From: Heliopora coerulea | Lineage: Eukaryota; Cnidaria; Anthozoa; Scleralcyonacea; Helioporidae | NCBI GenBank assembly: GCA_030142905.1 | Contig: JASJOG010000100.1 | Span: forward strand, 186,001 to 250,000 | Direction: 5' to 3' | Length of the DNA stretch: 64,000 nucleotides | Part shown: piece by piece, positions 24,901-40,400 of the stretch | How the letters are laid out: each line of letters opens with the position of its first letter | Position numbering within the stretch: position 1 is the stretch's first letter | Translations under genes and position numbers: made by a program | Notes under the pieces: model-generated | Seen by the model: only the letters and a program-made list of their open reading frames with translations | What the model was told of the DNA's origin: nothing | Database searches by the model: none

Positions 24901-27900
24901 GCCGACCGATATGAAGGTATACAGATTGTTAAGTCAATGACTACCACCCAGCGGGAACAAGTGGGATAAAAACCCGAAATTGCTTTGCTGTACACTAAAA
25001 ATGGAAATGGTTATACCTCTTGCCGAGCTTGGACTGCTTTTAACGATCTTCGATAGAATACTCTCTAAATAACCAGACCTAATCCCGATTTCACTGGTGG
25101 ATTTGCAAAGCATTGGAAACGTGTTTCAATTTGGCATGATTACGAAGCCAACCGTGTAGAATTGATTGCCTAACTGTAGATTCTGTCCTTCAACAAGGGG
25201 AAATTTGGATGGGTTAACCAAGATGTCCAGCAATTTTGATGAACACTGCACTGACATTTAGAATGTTTGCATCAGTTTGAATCTCTTTGGGTTAAAGATT
25301 GGGAATTGGGAATTCTAACAATTTTCCATTTAACATCCTGATTCACTTCGACAATACGAAGAAATATTAAAATTTTCGATTTCTAAAACCTGTTCTATGA
25401 TGTATTCGTCTTCGTTGCTGTCGAAAGATCCTTCGCTCTTTGGACCTCCTGCGACTCCAGCTTTAGCCGGCATCTTTTTGTTGCTTTTTTCTGCCTCTTT
25501 CTGGGAATAAAACGGTTAAAAGTACGAGATATACTGGGTTAAACGTCGTGATGTATCTTGTCATAACATACGGGTAAAACTTCGTCATTGGGTTGGTTTT
25601 TTACTGGGCGGTTACCGTTAATGGTGGATCGTGAGTTGATCTCTTATTAAAGTTACATATATTTTGTTTAACAAATTGAGTTCAAATTTTACATTATAAA
25701 ACATCTTGGAATTCACTTATGCTTGTGAAAGAAAGTCGAATTTCTCTCGACAGCTTGCTCAGAATTTCTCCAGAAATTTTCATCAGTCACGGATTAAGCT
25801 GATCACAGTTTGAACACCAAGGGGGCCTGTTGGTGCGAAGGGAGGTGCAACAAAGGAAACGAAATATATACAGGCTATAGTAATCTTAATAACCATAAGC
25901 TGGAGGGCTAAGCCCCCACTCCCAACCCACAACAAAAATGTATGTTATGTGGTATGTTAGGGAAATTATTGAAATGAATTCGCTTAGGAATAATTGAATA
26001 GCGCAAATGCACCTTATTTCTAAGCGTTTGGTGCTTTTATTTGACTTTTTAAAGAGCACAGTGGGATTACTGGCGGTGTAATGCTTTAAAATGTCAATTT
26101 GTTGATGAAGAAAATGGCCTTTGGTTAAGTGTGAAATGATTCACATCCAACTTTTGCCATATATTTCAAAGATTGGTTTTAAGTTGTTCTTTTAATGTGA
26201 GTGCTCTTAGCTCAGCAGCAGACTAGAGTATCGTTCTTATTACGTGAAATATTGCAGTATTCGAAGCACAAGTGGAACTAATACACTTTGTTGGCTTCTC
26301 CAACTTATACCAGCTTAGTATATGTATGAATGTTTAAGACAGATAGTTGTGACTTGGAAAAGATTCGAAAGATAAAACATCAACCAATCTATTTAAGTAT
26401 GTGAGTGACCGTTTATTTACGAGGCGTTCTTGTTAGCTGTACTTCGAACAATTGAATGAGTTACCACGACGACATGCTACAGTGCAGCATTTTTGTCCAT
26501 CTGCAGACTTTTTTTGTGTAGAGAAACAAATAAAGTGCATTGGACCACTATTTTAATTCTTAACCATCAAATAAGAATATCAAAAATTATTGTGAAACGT
26601 ACCCCCATGCGTATCTCTTAGTGGCAAACATATTGATTTACACTTCCCAATGTCTGCATTGTTTTGCGTTTGTTTACAATTTTGATCACAAGACACTACA
26701 TGTGCTTTTAGCCCCGAAGTGGTGAATTAAAGGTTGTAATTTCTCTGGTAAGCGTTTATGGTGGAAATGCAAACCATGAAATAAAAATAGAGTACTGCGT
26801 AGGCACTGTTGAAATCGAAGTGAAATAATCGGAAAGGTCTGAGTAATGCCGAAATGTAAAGAGTAGTTTTCTAACGTTTTCTAACGTATGGTGGAAATGG
26901 TTCTCGACAAGATCTCGTTTCCATAGTTACCAAAGTCACTGTGTTACGGAGGAGAGAAACAATGATAGCCCATCAGCCCTGAAAGGTTTAAAAAACCCAG
27001 TCCGACTAGGGTTAAGCAGAGATCCCCTTTTCCCATTCAAAATTCAAAAAGGTTTTGGGCGACCATCACCCTGACCTCACTAAACCTCTTCATGAACTGC
27101 ACTTCGCGCTTTTTCTCCAACATTATATGTAAGACAGAGATGTTCCCAGATAAACAGTACCTTAGCTAAGTTTTGGCTACGTGCTACCAAGTGAAATTTG
27201 TCGATTACGTGAAGGTAAATAACTGATGAGAATAGCCAATAGTTTACCATTTAAAATATCAAAAATTTGACAAAAGAATGACAAGAAAAATTTTGATCAG
27301 TTACTTAATATCATAGCATGGAGATAGAAAGTGTAATTTAAGCAGTTTCCTGTAATGTTCGGATTGAAAATATGACCAGTTTAACGGCGACCCATGGCCC
27401 ATTCTCCAAAAATTATCGTCTTATTATTAAATACACAATTTTCACATGGTAGCTCAAAGTCGAACTCTTGCGTGTTTGCGCTATTTGCACCTCATTTACA
27501 AAAGTTGGAAAAAACCACGAACTGTTCCATTAAGCAACCACCGCCTCAAAAAGGATAGATATCTACAGCCGCACTGGCAGGGTAGAAATTGGAGGTCAGT
27601 CCGAATTAGAGTCTGACCGCTTTAATAAATCGCACCTTTTCCTTCTGCTCCTTGCTGTAACCATATTTCCTAAGATATAACCAAAACAGCACCATGAGTA
27701 TTATTGTCCAACTGTACTACTCAATGAACAAGAACAGCCTTACATTAATAACCATATTACTCACGCTGACGGCAATCATGAGACGCTCCTACGTTTGAGC
27801 TGTGAAGACTCGGACAGAAGAGTGGTAGAGTAGAGTAAAGGTTACTGTGTACGCTGGTTCCTAATTAGCATGCATATATGCAATGCACATACAATATATA

Positions 27901-30900
27901 TACTGCAGAGCCTGCAAAATCTTACCCAAGTATCCAAACTTGAAAAGATCTTTAATTAAAAATTGTATACACAAATTGCAAAAAAAACGTTTGGAACCAA
28001 TTTGTGTTTGACTTTAACCTATTATTATATTGACCATATGTATGGTTGCCTGTAGACCTCGTCTTAAGAATACGAAAATTGGAGGCAAGACTTCCTCATA
28101 TAAGTCTGTCTTCCTCTAATCACAAAATAAATCACTGAAAAGCATGTTTCAGTAATGACAGCTCCATCAATTTCAATAAAATTGTCGATAATTTTAGAGA
28201 ACACAACAGTGACGGAACTGGACAGAAAAATTTTTCAATATTTTTTTCTATATTACTTTGCACTCTTGTTTATAGTAAATGTTTTGTCCTCGTCGGCAAT
28301 TCGAATTCCTCGATATCTTTAAAAACACGAACAAATATTCACCTTTTTGATTTGGAGTCCAAGATGATACGTGCGTTTATAAAATTAAATGCTTTTCTGG
28401 CTTGCATGATGATTGTTTATAGTTTTATCATTTTCGTAAGTGACCCCCCAAAATGGCCAACCTTTTTGGTTACCATGACAACACGTTAGTAAAGTAGCCA
28501 GTACTTCCTTGTGATTTCTCATTCTTTAATAGCAAGAAATGTATTTTACCAAACGTTTAAATCTAATCAGCGGCAATCGAAAGGTTTCGAGTCATTCCCA
28601 TCAGCGATGCAAAAGGAGCATTCAACTTTGGCAACCTTTTGCATGGCGGGCATTCATCTAATTATCAACACCAAACTACCTCGTACACCGCAATAATATT
28701 AACCAAACATGTGCTTGTTATGCAATACTGTTGTATTGCTTCAGTTACTTGGTTTAACATTTGTAAACAATAACGTGAAGGAGTCACCACGCGATTTCTA
28801 CAGGAGACTTACCAGCCATATTCCAATAAAGTCGTTTTTATCCTGGTTTCTTCGTCCATCACCTCGAGAGATTCAGGTTTCTTGTACATTCTTTTAGGTC
28901 TGTAGGTGTTCTTAATATTTAAAGCAAAACGATTGTGAGCAATGAAACCGGCGCAACGATGACAAACAGTTAAACACTGAATGTCCATGCAGGCTAGTAT
29001 AAAGAACCGCAAGGTAAGGAAAGGAAGATGAAATATGAAGACCTAAAACTAAAACTGGAAGAGAAAACTGGGTAAGGAACAGTTAGCATGAGTGAGTAAC
29101 ACGTAAGTCGAATCTTGCTAGCAACAAAGCAACAAACCAATCACCACGAGAAATATAATAAATAAACTCACCTTAACATTCAAAATTGTTCCCTTGCACT
29201 TCGGTTTCCTAGCGTCAAACTCTGAGTCCTACGGGAAACGAATGTTTGAGAGTTACTATTAGTGATCAGACATTGGTATCTGCGATGTTAGCCCTTTAAC
29301 GTACAGTTTCCGACATATCAGACACCCAAAAGACAAGACATAATGAGAAAACAAGTCGAGAACATGGAAAGAACAAAGAATAAAGGAGTTCGTCCATTAA
29401 CTCTTTCCCGGCGGGATAAGACTTTTACTATTTTACTCTGGCTAACGCCAGACGATTTTACTCGTTAAGCGGAGAGCGCTCGCAGTGAAAGGGTTAAAAT
29501 GTTACAATGAGCCTGCTGTGAGCGGAATCACTCCTTCGCCTAAGGTTCGATTCCAGCTCCGTGCAGTTGTCTGATCTAAGTTACCTGAGTCAAAAATGTT
29601 GTCCAGTTTGACACTACCAAGCATCGTGGGTTTTCTCCGGGAACTCCAGTTTACTCCTATATTACCACTGGACCCATGAGGGGTGGCCCTCACTGCATGG
29701 ACCTCTTGGGAGAACAGCTCAATTAACTAACAGGGTTATCCAGTATAGACATTTCACTTGACACTCAGTTAAACCACCTATTTTCTTCGAGGCATTTTTT
29801 TCTGGTCGAAAAAGTCATTGATATTTCCATCACAGATACGTTCATATAATTTTCAATTCATTAAATAGATTTTAATACAGGTAGACTTTTACGAAAATAC
29901 GTGAACAGTGTAAAACATGAAATAATGGGAAGGTTTATCATTTTTTAAATCAGGTTAATCTAATCTATAATGATTAAGAAACTGATGACATCTGCATCAT
30001 CATCGAGGTTATTCTCCACTCAAAAACAAGTTTGTGAAAGTTGCATTTAACCTTGGATTTAGCCAACGTCATGTTCACCAATCGCTGTTAGCAGTAACTC
30101 AGTGATTTTCATTACTGTGCAATGTCTAGGCTTTCCCTCCGGAAATCTGTACCGTAGAATTCCGAAAGTAACGGCCCTCGTTACTTTCGGATTTAGCAGG
30201 CCTTGGGGGCCACTACTTTCGGGGGGTCGCTACATTTGGATAGTTAAAATACGTCAGGAAGAAATAGCTATTGAATTGACTTAGTTATCAAGCGATGCGA
30301 GGAATGAAATTTCCAACATTTTTAGCACCAGATCTTATTACACTGATTGCCAAATTAGATATAAAACTACGAACATTTTGACCAGAATAAACAATAAAGC
30401 AAAAAGTCATCTTGAGGCCATGTGTATATGGTGTCGTTTTCCTTTTTATGTTCTTTTTAGCTTTTTATGTTCTGCGTCCTCAGACAAGGCCACGGGAGTA
30501 GAAAACAATGGCTTTATTATCTATCTGAAACAATATGAAAACGATAGAAAACGACACCGTGTGCACATGGTCTGAGACTTGATATTCAAGTTAGAAACAA
30601 GAAGAAACAAAATAACAAGAAATAAATAGTGTGTGTAATCTGCAGTATATTATTCCGTTATTTTAGTCCTTCGTCAATTGTCATGTTTCATTTTTGTAGT
30701 CGTCGCTCAGACGCTTCCATCAGTGTTTGCCCTTAGCGACTTAAGGTTTTCTTTGAGGCATTTTCGAACATCTCGGCTTACTTACTTCCTCTTGAATTTC
30801 AACATTGTAAAGACATGGAATTTTGATTCCTCCACCTTGCACCCAAACGCCTTCTGGAGCGGCTCTTGAATAGCCAGTAATTATACACGTTTAAGTTGAT

Positions 30901-33900
30901 TGTTAACTTTGAATACAAACATTACTTTTTGTTGGATAAACATGTCTTTGAAACATAAAAGCACCACATTCGAAGGGGCAGCTACTTTCGGAAAATTTTA
31001 GAAGTGTCACAAATATGACGTTACTTTCGGGGGGTCGTTACTTTCGAGGGGCCGTTACTTTCGGAATTCTAAGGTATGTGTTGGTCAGGTGGATGATTTT
31101 CAGGCCGACTAATCAGGTTGAGGCATCAAAAGGTTTATCCGGACTGAAATGTTTGTCAAGTAATCGGAAGATAATCTTCAACGGATGTATTTGTCAGCTC
31201 CGGTTAACATTTCATCGCAGCTGATATTTAAGGCGGGGCAGCAATTCCCTGAGTAATCCGCCCCCAAGCCTGCAGAAAACACGTTCTTTACTAAAATTTC
31301 CACGAACACATTGCAATTAGCGAAACAAACCTGTGGAGTGGAGTAATTCTTGTGGAACTGTGACACAGAGAATTCCCTGATGTAATCGCCCATTTCCTCT
31401 CTTGTTTCAATTGCCTTTTTGACCAGCCACTAAAAAGCAGCGTGGTACATGTGAATGAGCATAAACATTCGTGTTATACATAACACTTATGATACACGAT
31501 AATTTTGTACCAAGTACATTCACACAATCTTGACGATGTACCAACAGAAACGTATTTGACTAATAGTTCGAATTTAAAAAGGATGGGAATTTCCTAGGCT
31601 TCTTTTACAAAGTAACGGTTCCGTATGTTCTCTACTAAAGTAGGTTACGTATGGTTAGCTCTGTTGTTTAGGTGTGATTAGTTGGGTGGTTTGGGAGCGG
31701 TTAATTGGGGTGAAGTATGGTTAGTTAGGTGGCTTTACGTTGGTCCGATTTCCCTAGTTTTCAGTGTTATCTTGAACGATCACAAACATTGCCCAAGCTC
31801 ATGTGGGGTCTTGAATTCAGTACAACCTACTGATGTTGGACGTCGAACGCTAGAAAGAAACATGCCTTATTTGAGAATCTGTCACATCTAAGCTGGTCAC
31901 TTTATCCTTATTTGAGAAAAATTCTGCTGCATTTCTAACACACCAAATCTTCCGTGCAAATTCATTTTGGTCGGCATTTAGAGCCATGGTAACATCATCA
32001 AACTAGTGTACCCGGCAAATCAGACTAGTCCGGGTAATTTAACCCTTTGCCTTTCTCGTGTAATTTATTGGCCATTCAACATTAAGGAAAAAGTGGATTA
32101 TTTGCAACAGAATGTCCTGCGGCAAAAAATCCAATTACTATGGCCAATTGTCATTCTTACTAAGGAGGCTATGTAAATCACCATTTATGCGACAGCCAAC
32201 AGAATTTAGAAAAAATAGGCACCATCGCTCAGGATAATCACTACAACACATGTCATCACTGATCAAGACTAACAACATTTATTATCAACAATTTTTTTAT
32301 GTTATCTCAACTTCAATTCGCCACAAACACTGAACTAATTCCGAATGGCACAAAATCGTTACGTCATATGTGCAGGCAATCGCTGTTACGTAAACGGAAA
32401 CTATCTCCTTTCTACCCACAATTGTCTTCAGTCTGCATGGGTGGCTCAACAGCTATTTATAAATGAGTCATTATGTTTTACCCATTGTGTAATCTTTATG
32501 GACATATGTATGCCAATTTATACAATAAACAATTATTGAATTTCATTTTCGTGTGATAGCGAGCATTACCAAGGCTTTGTTTTGTGTTACCTGCCTCAGT
32601 CTTTGGCCTAGGAGTAGACAATTCTTTCCATTATGCTCAGCCTCATCCGATAATCAAAAATGTCGGTTAAGACCAATGGTACAGACCAGATACAAATTAG
32701 ACCGGTCATTTTCGCCTCTCTATCGTCAACAGAACGACGACTGACTGCTATCTAAATCCCTACTGAGCCACTCACACTTCATTTCAAAGAGAAACAAGTA
32801 ATTACAACGCAGCATACCTGAACTACTGGAAAAATATGGATAAAATCCAACCCTTGAATTTGATGTGGTTCCAGTCGATGTGGGCACTTCATCTTCGGTA
32901 ATACAGCAACAAGCTTCTCGGTCAAAGCACTAAAAGGAATTAAAATACGGAGAGGAATGGTTTTACATAAGAACTCAAATACTATGCAATAACTCTGTTC
33001 ATATCTGTACACAAAAAATGCAGCTTGAGGCCAGTTTTGACAACGTAAACTGTTCTCAACAAGATGTAAGCCTAATTCATAGGTTCAACTGTTATTGAAG
33101 CTGATGGTTCGAAAGGTTACTCTTGAACAAACTTTTGGATTAAATTTCAGTCAGATGAAGTGTTCGGCTAAATTTTCTTACTTTTGTTTTAATACTGCTT
33201 ATTTAAGACTTCACCTAACAGAGCTTCACCTGATAAATGCATCACGCAAACTACTGGTGAATAAAAACTTCAACTTTATTGACAAGTCTAAGTATCCTTA
33301 TACGAGTTTGTAAAATAAAGCATTCTCACAGATCCAATGCACTATGTTCCGAAATGGTCGGGTAAAACACGAGTTAATCAGTCTGACCCAAACCTGACTT
33401 TGGGTCGGACTAGATGCCCACGCCTCTAGCGTCATACGTCCGATAAAGACTACAGGAACTGCATCGGCGGAGAGGAGAGATTCAGTCCCATCAATGTATT
33501 TCTCAAATGAAAAAAAATGAACAGAAATGTAAAACGTTCTTTCACTTTTTAAACCTCTTTTTATCCTGCGGCGAGATTATAAGCCCGATAAGCTCTAGGT
33601 AGTAAGAGCTAAGGGATGATAAGCCTAATAAGGTTCTCGGGACACTTTTGCTTGTCGATCATGAAACGTAGAAAAAGTTCAAATGTGTACTCTGCCAAAA
33701 AACGGGAGAACAAGGTACTAAAATGTTATCTGTTTTTAGTATAATTACACAGGTGATTATTCAAAATTCCGCGAGGTGATTGGCTAGAAATTTACGTCAT
33801 AAATCGCAGTAATCATCTATAGGTGATTATAACAATGAACGCTCAGAAGCAAGATGGCGGCCATCTTTGTAAATGTTACCGAGATTTTAAAAGTGCTAGT

Positions 33901-34428
33901 TCACTACCTTCTATCAAATAATCACCTGTGTAATTATACTAAAACAATTATTCGCCTCAGGCTTAGTGAATATTAAACAATTATTGGATGAGACTGAGCA
34001 CGATATCAAGAATTATCCAGACCGAGGTCAATGTTGAGGCGGATAACATTGCACTAGGTCTGGATAATTCTTGATATTTTGCGTAAGTCGAATCCATTAC
34101 TTGCTTTATTGTACATTCAAAACAGCGATAGCTGCAAGAAAAGAATTGCAGTAAAAAGACTCGTATGATTAACTTTCCATACTGCTGCAGGTCATTTTTG
34201 CTGTTTGTGATTTTCGCGGTCTTGAGGTGGTTACGACATCAGTGTCCAATAACTTTTTTTTTCAACAGCTCCGTCGAATAATTCACGATAGTCGGCGGAA
34301 ATGATGTCACGGTTTCCGGAAATTGAGAATTAACTGGCGAACGTCGACCAATAAGAAACAAGACTGAAGTTTGAATGTATAATAATACTAAAGTCACACG
34401 TACGCTGTGTGTTCATTTGTAAAAGACC

Positions 34429-34469
<41 letters not shown>

Positions 34470-37400
34470 GTGAATAATCCTTTCGTCTTCGTCTCGGGGA
34501 TTATTCAACAATATTCTCTTCGCCTTCGGCGAATAATTGCTAAATATTGAGTAAGTGGTTATCTTCAACAACTTCTCCAGTCTGTCGAGGTCCTAGGCTG
34601 CGCATCCTCGTTGACTTCAGTACACAATGAGATAAATGACTTTATGGCTGGAAAAGTTCGTGACTCTAATGGAGAGCGTCGTGTTTTGGAAGCTGAAATT
34701 TAGAGTTTTACCACACATGCAGAATTTAGACAGCTGCACTGCCGTTTCTAAGCTACTAGCTGACCTCCTCCGTCGGATCTCCTAGATGATCTGACATAGG
34801 GCATTTTGAAGGAGCTTAGATTAGTTCACCTTTTTCCCTTCGTTCATGAATATATAAGTTCCACTTAAGCGGTAGTACCTTAAATAACGTGATGGTGTGT
34901 TCACTTCGTTGCGATCTTTACGTTTTCATTCACCATTTATCCATGTGTACAAAAGTATCAGATCATCTTTGAAGCGTGCAGCGTACAGTACGAACACTCA
35001 AAGAAATAAATTAACTCTAACAGTTACGAAAACGTATTCACGATGATGAACATTATTGCACAATTTATGGATATTACCGCGAGTACCAAGTGATTGGCAC
35101 GGATTAAAAGAAGACGACCAAGACTTATTTCAAAGGTTGGTTAGAGTATATAGGATAGAAACATTTTAGGATAGAAATGTCGGATAAATATCGGACATCC
35201 GTTTACAAATTATTCAAAGCTTACGTAACACATTATTCCTACCTCAACCTTTGTTTGTTGGGAAATACAAACAAAAAAATCAGAATTTGGTAAATGATTT
35301 AGTTTGTTGGCAAAACCATTTTGATTGCTCAGGATGCTGTCATCCTTCATTTCTGAGAAGTTCCTTTGAAGCGTTTCTCCCGGCAAGCAGAGCAACCGTC
35401 ATTCTCATTCAGTAATAAAAATTCGTGTTTAACTTCCTTACATTTTCTGCCCAATTGTGGAATTTTCTTGAAATAGTAGGTCCACATCCAGGTCAATATC
35501 ACAGGATGTTATGCACCATGTCATACCACCAACTACCTGTAATATAATAGTTTACATTTTACAACAGTATTACATTCAAGGGTTCTGCCCAGGACCATCT
35601 GAGTGCCGGGCACCTGCAGGCCCGGGGTTATACCCCCCCAAAGTCATCAGACAATCCGTTCTGGTTTTGAATGGATATCACATTTCACCGAATCACCGGT
35701 AGGCAATTGTGTGCGCATGGTGGTGTTAAATTTTACCAAATAATGGTCAATAATATTTTTTAGGTAAAAATAAAAGGATCACTGGAGGTTTTCTTGTCAC
35801 ATATTTGATACTTTTCCTGTACCGGGCGTAAGGGTCCGCTTTGGAGCAAGTGCCGGGCGGCACTGCTGAGTACCGGGCGCTACCCGGCGTTGCCCACCGT
35901 AGGCAGAATCCCGTATACAGTACACTACAACACGACACAGTGACACTGTAATAGTTGAACGCCACACGACCAAAACGCACGGAGCTAACTGCAGAACGGT
36001 TATGGCCAATAACTCCAACTTAGCTCCAACGGTAATATGATTTCTTCTCTTTCCATGGCAACAGAAATAACTGAAGACAACATTGAACATTAATTTTCGT
36101 TTAGTTTGCAGAAAATTTAGTAGATAACTTTTCTAGTGGAGTAATACAAAGATAATGATCATACTGTTGTAAAATGTAGTCAGAATGGTATTAAAACATA
36201 ATACCACTCTGACTACATTTTACCACACAGTTTTTAAATTTTCCAAGAAAGTAGTGGTTCATCGTACAGTAGATAATGCTGTGGAATTCCACCGTTTATC
36301 ACGTAGCACGCGTTCTTAAGTTTTCATTGAAGGAATTTTGGTGTTAACGAACATTATGCTAACTTTATAGAAATTTTAACAACTAAATTTTATGCTACAG
36401 TAACTCAACTAAACTGAAATTTTTGAGGTTGTTTTCAATTACAACTGTCGCCATGGAAACGGAAAAATCTATAATGCTGTATTACACTACCAGTTTAACA
36501 GACTAAAGTCAATAGTGTGAAATATAGCACAGGTAACATTAGTATTATTTCTGTAAAGTGATAAAACCTAAGCAAACCTTATCAAAAGGAGAAAGACCCT
36601 TAATTCGGGCTCGAAAATATCCTGCAGCCAACAACAGGTCAACAGTTTCCGTAAGTTTAACATTCTGCTCCTCATCTTCACGTGTTTCAACCTTTTAAAA
36701 TAAAGTAATCACAATTTCGTTCAATGTCTCGGAAACCTGATTTTGGACAGCAACATCAAGGAGGTGAAACAATCAGACTCTGGTTTGATTTTAAAGTAAA
36801 TTGATTTAAACGTTTTACATTATTTTTTCTCCTCACACCATTTTATAGTACTGTTACGTTGTATTAGGTTGTCATGGATGTACAAAATGTCCTTTTTGTT
36901 TGGGACGTGCGATCGCACGCGCGTGCAACCGGGACATCTCCCGGTGGCCCCCAAGAGCTTGTAGCGTTTGGGCCCCAATGATTTGTAGGCAGAAGGCCCT
37001 TATGTAAAGCGTTACGTTGGGCGCAAAAGCAGCATAAACGTAACGTTCTGTGTTGAATCATAAAATTTAAAACTCCTGTAGGCCCTGCGGGGGGCCACTT
37101 TTAATCATGTATATTTTATTATCGACGCATGCCATTATAGATACATTTCATGATGTCAGTTGTTTCTTCCAAGTTTTTATGTTGATGAATTTAAAGTTTT
37201 CGCATCTAAAATTTGCATCGTATCTTTATTGGCAGCAGTCTCCTCTCCCCCTCCTTACACGCCTTGATAAAAGTGGGCGCTTAGCATATAACTTCCCGGC
37301 CCTATTTGAGAGCCGCGCTGCCACTGACGCAACGACCGTATTAACCCTTTCCGCTCCGTACCAGACCTTTTAATTTTACTCTAGCTAACGCCAGACGTTT

Positions 37401-40400
37401 TTACTCGTCAAGGGGAGACGTCTCAGGCAAGAAAAGGTTAGGATGGGGAAACATCGTTTGCATAATTTTCCAAAAACGCACTCTCTGCCTTACTTAATGT
37501 TTTTCGTTTTTTACATTTGTTTATACGCTTCAAAATTGTATAAGCTCATGCAGTGCAGAAGCTAATGTTTTTAAGGGAACTGCTGTGTATTTTTATCAAA
37601 TACACAATGATGGTTATTCCGAATAAGAGTAACATTTTACTTAAACAATAAACTTTTTGTTGACATGAAGTGCTACCCATATTCAGACTGGTACTATTAT
37701 TTTGTTATTCATATCCAGTAACTTGCAAGAAAGAAACTGAAAGGAATAAAGTGCAAGAGCTAAGGTTTTTACAGTACCGTCCACGTTTATCTTAACATTT
37801 TTTTGCATTTGTTCCTGCGTCTCCCGTCTCTGTGTCCATTGTTTCTTATCTCTGCGTCTATCGGCTCTTGTTTCTGCGTCCCTTGGCTCTCATCTAGCCG
37901 TCTATCGTCTTACGTCTCCTCGTCTGTCCTTCGAATGCTTGCTATTATCGACAGATGATCTTTCTGCCTTGTCTTCCGTTACCCAAGTTGTTTTGCTAAA
38001 TAATTCACATTCTGTTAAAATTCACTTTTAACGCACTGGAATCAACGTGATCGAAATCGCAGTATTTTGCTTGCCAACATTATATTTCGAGAACATTATT
38101 ATACTATTTCGAGAACTAGATTTTTCAATCGCATGCACATCAATAATTTCGAACTTACAGTTTAGTTACCACTAAGTTGCTAATTCATGAAGAGGGCTAC
38201 ATTCGATGTAATCTACTGTAATGTAACTTTTTCTCACGGGTTATTTTGAATTGAATAACTCACTGCAAAGAATATGTTAATAAGTTCACATCTTATTGGA
38301 ATTACTCCCGTGAGGATAGAAAAGGCTGTAAGCCAGCAACATTAACATGCGCCCGTATTCTCATTTCGATGTGGTTGAACAAGAGACAGAAATTACTGAA
38401 GATGACTTCGACAATACCCGAGTACGCTCAAAACAGAATCATGGTTTTGCGTTCTAAGGGCCTCAGTTTCGTTGCTATCGAAAAAGATTTGAAAGAGAGT
38501 GATTGTCCCGTTTCGAAGCAATCTATTTCGAAGTTCATCCATAAATTTGAAAACAGCCCGTTTCCATTGAGCCAATCTTTGCGTATGACAAGAAAAGAAC
38601 AACTGACCATGCAGATGTATGATTTTATCGACACCCAAATGTAGAATAACTACGAATTAACCTCAGCAGGTGAGCTATGGTTTGTGGTCTGTAACTCAAC
38701 GAATGTTGCATTGTGCAGTCCACACACGTCAAGCCGTGTCTTAATATTCTGAGACCAAACAACAGGAAAACAAGCGACTTAAATTTCATGAGCTGAAGGG
38801 AAAAATATGGAAAATTCTTACTCTCGATCAGACCTATTCATACAATTAAATCCAAAATCTTTACTTTTTGACGTTCTAAAGTGCAATTCGAATGACGTCG
38901 AAACCTACATTTTGAGACAATAGACGATAGACAAAAAACGCAGAGACGATAGTCGATGGAGGCCGAGACAGTAGACGATAGATGATAGACGAAATATTCA
39001 GAGACGACAGACGACAGACAGACGAACGATAGACGATAGACGGACGAACGACAGACGATAGACGGACGGACGATAGACAATAGACGGACGGACGATAGAC
39101 GACAGACGATGTTAAGATAGACGTGGACGGTACTTTACCTTGTTATACTATACCAAAACAGTAATTTGCAGGACAAGAAAATCCCTGTAATTGAGTACAA
39201 GCTAACTTTTTTATCCGTGGATGTAGAACAAAACCAGTAATGTGTTATATACTCAATTTAATAAAACAGTTTGTAAATTCCATTTGGATGAATGGTTGTT
39301 ACTTTGAAAGTAAAAAGCTTTTCTTTTCTTGTGGCCAACATTGCTGCCAGTCCCCTTGAGAAAATGAAAAATTAGTGAGGGAACAATATGTGGTGCTAAT
39401 GAGTTCCAGTCTTCATTCTTCTGTGATGAGTGTGAAATGATTTCTGCCCAATCTATTGCCAGTATGAGTGAAATGCTTTGCTAATAACTATAAAATTTCA
39501 ATATTTCCCAGGGTTTGAAATGATAATTTGTGATTCATGATTCATGAATCAAATTACAACTTTCACAATTGGAATTTTTTAAAATTGGAGTAAAATCAGG
39601 AATCTTCTGATGTGGCTTGCATACTGCAGCACTTGTGATTCTTTGGTTCTTATATATTTTGTGGGCAACACATGATTCATTGTTTATTAATGCATTCATA
39701 TTAGGAATTCACCATATCTTATTGTGGAATTAATGTCAACCCCATCAAATTTGTCTGATATATGAACTTTTTTCATTAAATTATTCAGGCCCATATATAT
39801 ACCAAAGGAAGCAAATGTAAATACTGTTAACAAAGCAGCAAAATTATTTGAATTTGATTTGAATTCAATTTGCAGAAAAAGGTTTCACCAATTGCAATAT
39901 TTCATGCAAATGCAGACATTTCTTCGATTTATTTGAAACTCTGCTCATTACCTCTTTTACCGCTGGAAAATCATGAACTGTTTTTCAATAATTAACTTAA
40001 ACCCTGTTTCCTGGGAAACAATACTTTGAATCCCCTCTCAAAGGATTACATGACTTGTATGACATATTACTATCATGGTCATTTATAAAAAATCTGGCTT
40101 AATGTACCTGTAATGTGATTTGGGATATCCACAAAATTTTCAGGAAATGTTTTGCTAATCTTTCAAATCAGAAATCATTGTCAACAGTGGGTAGGGTTTA
40201 ATTTCATCATAATTTGTGGTTCATTAATCAAATGAATTTTAAGTATAAATAAAAATTCAGAAATCAGATTAACCTGTGTAGCCAGTATATAGCAATGTTC
40301 TTTAATGGAAATAATGTGCCTCAGTCAAGAGATTACATTTCATTCAGTATTGTCATGTTTCTCATTATCCTATATTCTGGGCACATGCAGAAAGAATTTG

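Noticed and set aside
36864..37061. Minus-strand Cys/His-containing ORF of 65 codons
   Set aside because: No zinc-finger spacing; intronic and unsupported.
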